Assembly (NCBI GenBank): GCA_964513905.1
Contig: CAZENS010000030.1
Coordinates: 1-5,396, forward strand
Origin: CAMEGH01 sp964513905
GTDB taxonomy: Bacteria > Patescibacteriota > Saccharimonadia > Saccharimonadales > Saccharimonadaceae
Length of the DNA: 5,396 nt
Reading direction: 5' to 3'
The position numbers and the translations under genes were made by a program. Below the pieces are notes generated by a model. It had not been told where the DNA came from, searched no databases, and worked only from the letters and a program-made list of their open reading frames with translations. Positions 3,960-5,396 of this stretch are shown piece by piece. Position 1 is the stretch's first letter, and the number at the start of each line of letters is the position of its first letter.

Positions 3960-5396
3960 ATGCTAGGAAGAAATTCCCACTACTACAGCCTATTATTACT
4001 TCTTATCGATTTTTTAGTAATTATCCTTGCGCTGGTGCTTGCGTATGTTCTGCGTGTCCAATACGATGCAAGGCCGCTCGTCTCTGAAGTGTATGCACTT
4101 GAATACCTACTCGGTCTTGTTTCTATTACACCACTGTGGGTTGCTACATTTGCACTACTTGGATTATATAAATCAACAATTTACAACCGTAGACTACAAG
4201 AGTGGAGCAGATTAGCGGCAGGATCTTTTATTGGTATTTTGCTGATACTAGGCTGGGAATTTATCACCGAAAACTCCTTGTTACCAGCTCGACTCGTTGC
4301 CGTATACGCCCTTATTGGTGCCTTTGTTTTACTTGTGGTGGAGCGCGAGCTACTGCGTCGACTGCGATCTCAGCTGTTTAAGTATCGAATTGGAACAAGT
4401 CGTGTTCTTCTGATCGGATCATCCAGCGCCGTAGCTGATCTTGCACTAAATATAGCCGACACGAAAAAAAGTGGTTATGAAGTTGTTGCGATTGCTGGAC
4501 CAAAACACGTTGTACCCGCAGGTATAAATGTCGTTCACTATCCGCATGTTGAATCTGCCTTAAAATTAATCGATTCTGATCATATTACCACAATTATTCA
4601 AACAGATTTGTACGATAACCATACTCGCAATCAAAAAATCCTTTCAGCCGCGCAGGCTCGTCATATTAGCTACAATTTTATCCCTGGAGAGCCGGAATTT
4701 TATAGCGGTAAAAACACTGTTGATGTGTTCCTTGGCTACCCGATGATTTCCGTAAGTCAAACTCCCCTAACCGGCTGGGGAGAAATCGTTAAGCTATTCT
4801 TTGACGCCATCGTTAGTTTTATTGCAATCGTGCTACTATCGCCTGTTTTCTTGCTCATTATGATTATTCAAAAAATTGTCAATCCTGGGCCAATTTTTTA
4901 CGTATCAAAACGACTCAGTCGCTTTTCTGAGCCAGTTCAGCTTATAAAATTTCGATCAATGAGCGCCAAATACGGCAAAAAAGATGCCGCCGACGAGTTT
5001 AGAGAAATGGGACGAGAAGACTTAGCCAAAGAATACGAAAAGCATCGAAAAGTCTCTAACGATCCACGCATTACTCGCTTTGGTAAGTTTCTTCGCGATA
5101 CTTCGCTAGATGAACTGCCGCAACTTATTAATGTGCTAAAAGGAGATTTAAGCCTTGTTGGACCGCGGCCAATTTTACCGCAAGAAGCAAAATTTAATCG
5201 CAATAAAACTGCGCTTCTTCATAGCGTAAAATCTGGTGTTACGGGACTGTGGCAGGTAAGCGGACGTAGCAACCTAAGCTTCGATGATCGCATTGAACTT
5301 GAGCTTTTTTACGCACAAAACTGGAGTTTTTGGCTTGATATGAAAATTTTATTTAAAACTATCGCCGTAGTACTTCGAAAAACAGGAGCAAAATAA
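3960..5396 (+). CDS. Polyprenyl-phosphate hexose-1-phosphate transferase (WcaJ/WbaP-like initiating sugar transferase)
   Basis: A complete 478-residue membrane enzyme of usual family length. It should transfer a sugar 1-phosphate from a nucleotide sugar to undecaprenyl phosphate on the cytoplasmic face, the first step of capsule, exopolysaccharide or O-antigen synthesis. Four N-terminal membrane helices (about 10-30, 47-69, 86-104, 109-127) are followed by a Rossmann-like domain (about 140-255, RVLLIGSSSA at 148-157), a membrane-inserted helix (about 276-304), and the catalytic domain. Conserved marks are NPGPIFY (308-314), KFRSM (330-334), NDPRITRFGKFLRDTSLDELPQL (367-389, within which D384-E385 is the expected catalytic Asp-Glu pair), LVGPRP (399-404) and SGVTGLWQVSGRS (425-437). 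A charged insert of about 30 residues (335-366) separates KFRSM from NDPR. In the xQxR segment the Gln is replaced (VSKR, 315-318), a minor change. The ATG is set by the promoter and the immediate first helix. The sugar (Glc, Gal or other) cannot be told from sequence. The gene is divergent from the ligase-like gene; the TAA stop is the last triplet of the window. Confidence 0.94.
   Translation: MLGRNSHYYSLLLLLIDFLVIILALVLAYVLRVQYDARPLVSEVYALEYLLGLVSITPLWVATFALLGLYKSTIYNRRLQEWSRLAAGSFIGILLILGWEFITENSLLPARLVAVYALIGAFVLLVVERELLRRLRSQLFKYRIGTSRVLLIGSSSAVADLALNIADTKKSGYEVVAIAGPKHVVPAGINVVHYPHVESALKLIDSDHITTIIQTDLYDNHTRNQKILSAAQARHISYNFIPGEPEFYSGKNTVDVFLGYPMISVSQTPLTGWGEIVKLFFDAIVSFIAIVLLSPVFLLIMIIQKIVNPGPIFYVSKRLSRFSEPVQLIKFRSMSAKYGKKDAADEFREMGREDLAKEYEKHRKVSNDPRITRFGKFLRDTSLDELPQLINVLKGDLSLVGPRPILPQEAKFNRNKTALLHSVKSGVTGLWQVSGRSNLSFDDRIELELFYAQNWSFWLDMKILFKTIAVVLRKTGAK

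Overview
The window is an ordinary-density bacterial chromosomal segment of moderate GC content. It carries four protein genes and one tRNA, and all protein genes appear intact under the standard code. UGA acts as a real stop for the membrane glycan gene, which argues against the recoded Gracilibacteria/Absconditabacteria. Several features fit a member of the Patescibacteria/CPR, possibly Saccharibacteria: a Pro/Gln-rich cytoplasmic tail on a wall-facing membrane protein, very short or leaderless 5' ends, and a compact layout with overlapping genes. This assignment is an inference from style and is not proven by any marker here.

Layout. On the minus strand, read right to left: a polytopic O-antigen ligase/polymerase-like protein (3892 to 2546); a 121-residue winged-helix protein with a LexA-type DNA-binding domain but no LexA peptidase (2586 to 2221, overlapping the previous gene by 41 bp); a 688-residue single-pass membrane protein with YoaR-type peptidoglycan-binding modules and a degenerate class A beta-lactamase/PBP-like domain (2188 to 122); and tRNA-Asn(GUU) with encoded CCA (75 to 1) behind its own strong promoter. 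Divergently on the plus strand lies a complete polyprenyl-phosphate hexose-1-phosphate transferase (3960 to 5396), whose stop codon is the last triplet of the window.

How the genes may work together. The transferase would load the first sugar phosphate onto undecaprenyl phosphate at the inner leaflet. The O-antigen ligase/Wzy-like protein would polymerise or transfer a lipid-linked glycan on the outer face. The two start 67 bp apart from one divergent control region, so this looks like the edge of a surface-polysaccharide locus. The YoaR/beta-lactamase-like protein also belongs at the cell wall. The small winged-helix protein is the only regulator visible and is a candidate for controlling the locus.

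The most interesting signals are small. They are a perfect 9-5-9 bp dyad on the predicted start of the ligase-like gene, interlocked divergent promoters, a recurring extended -10 motif (TGCTATWAW) very close to start codons, loss of all the recognisable catalytic motifs in the beta-lactamase-like domain, and a LexA DNA-binding domain without its self-cleaving half. I saw no mobile element, CRISPR array, riboswitch or convincing intrinsic terminator. Every non-coding stretch is shorter than 70 bp, and I do not see a clearly new multi-gene system.
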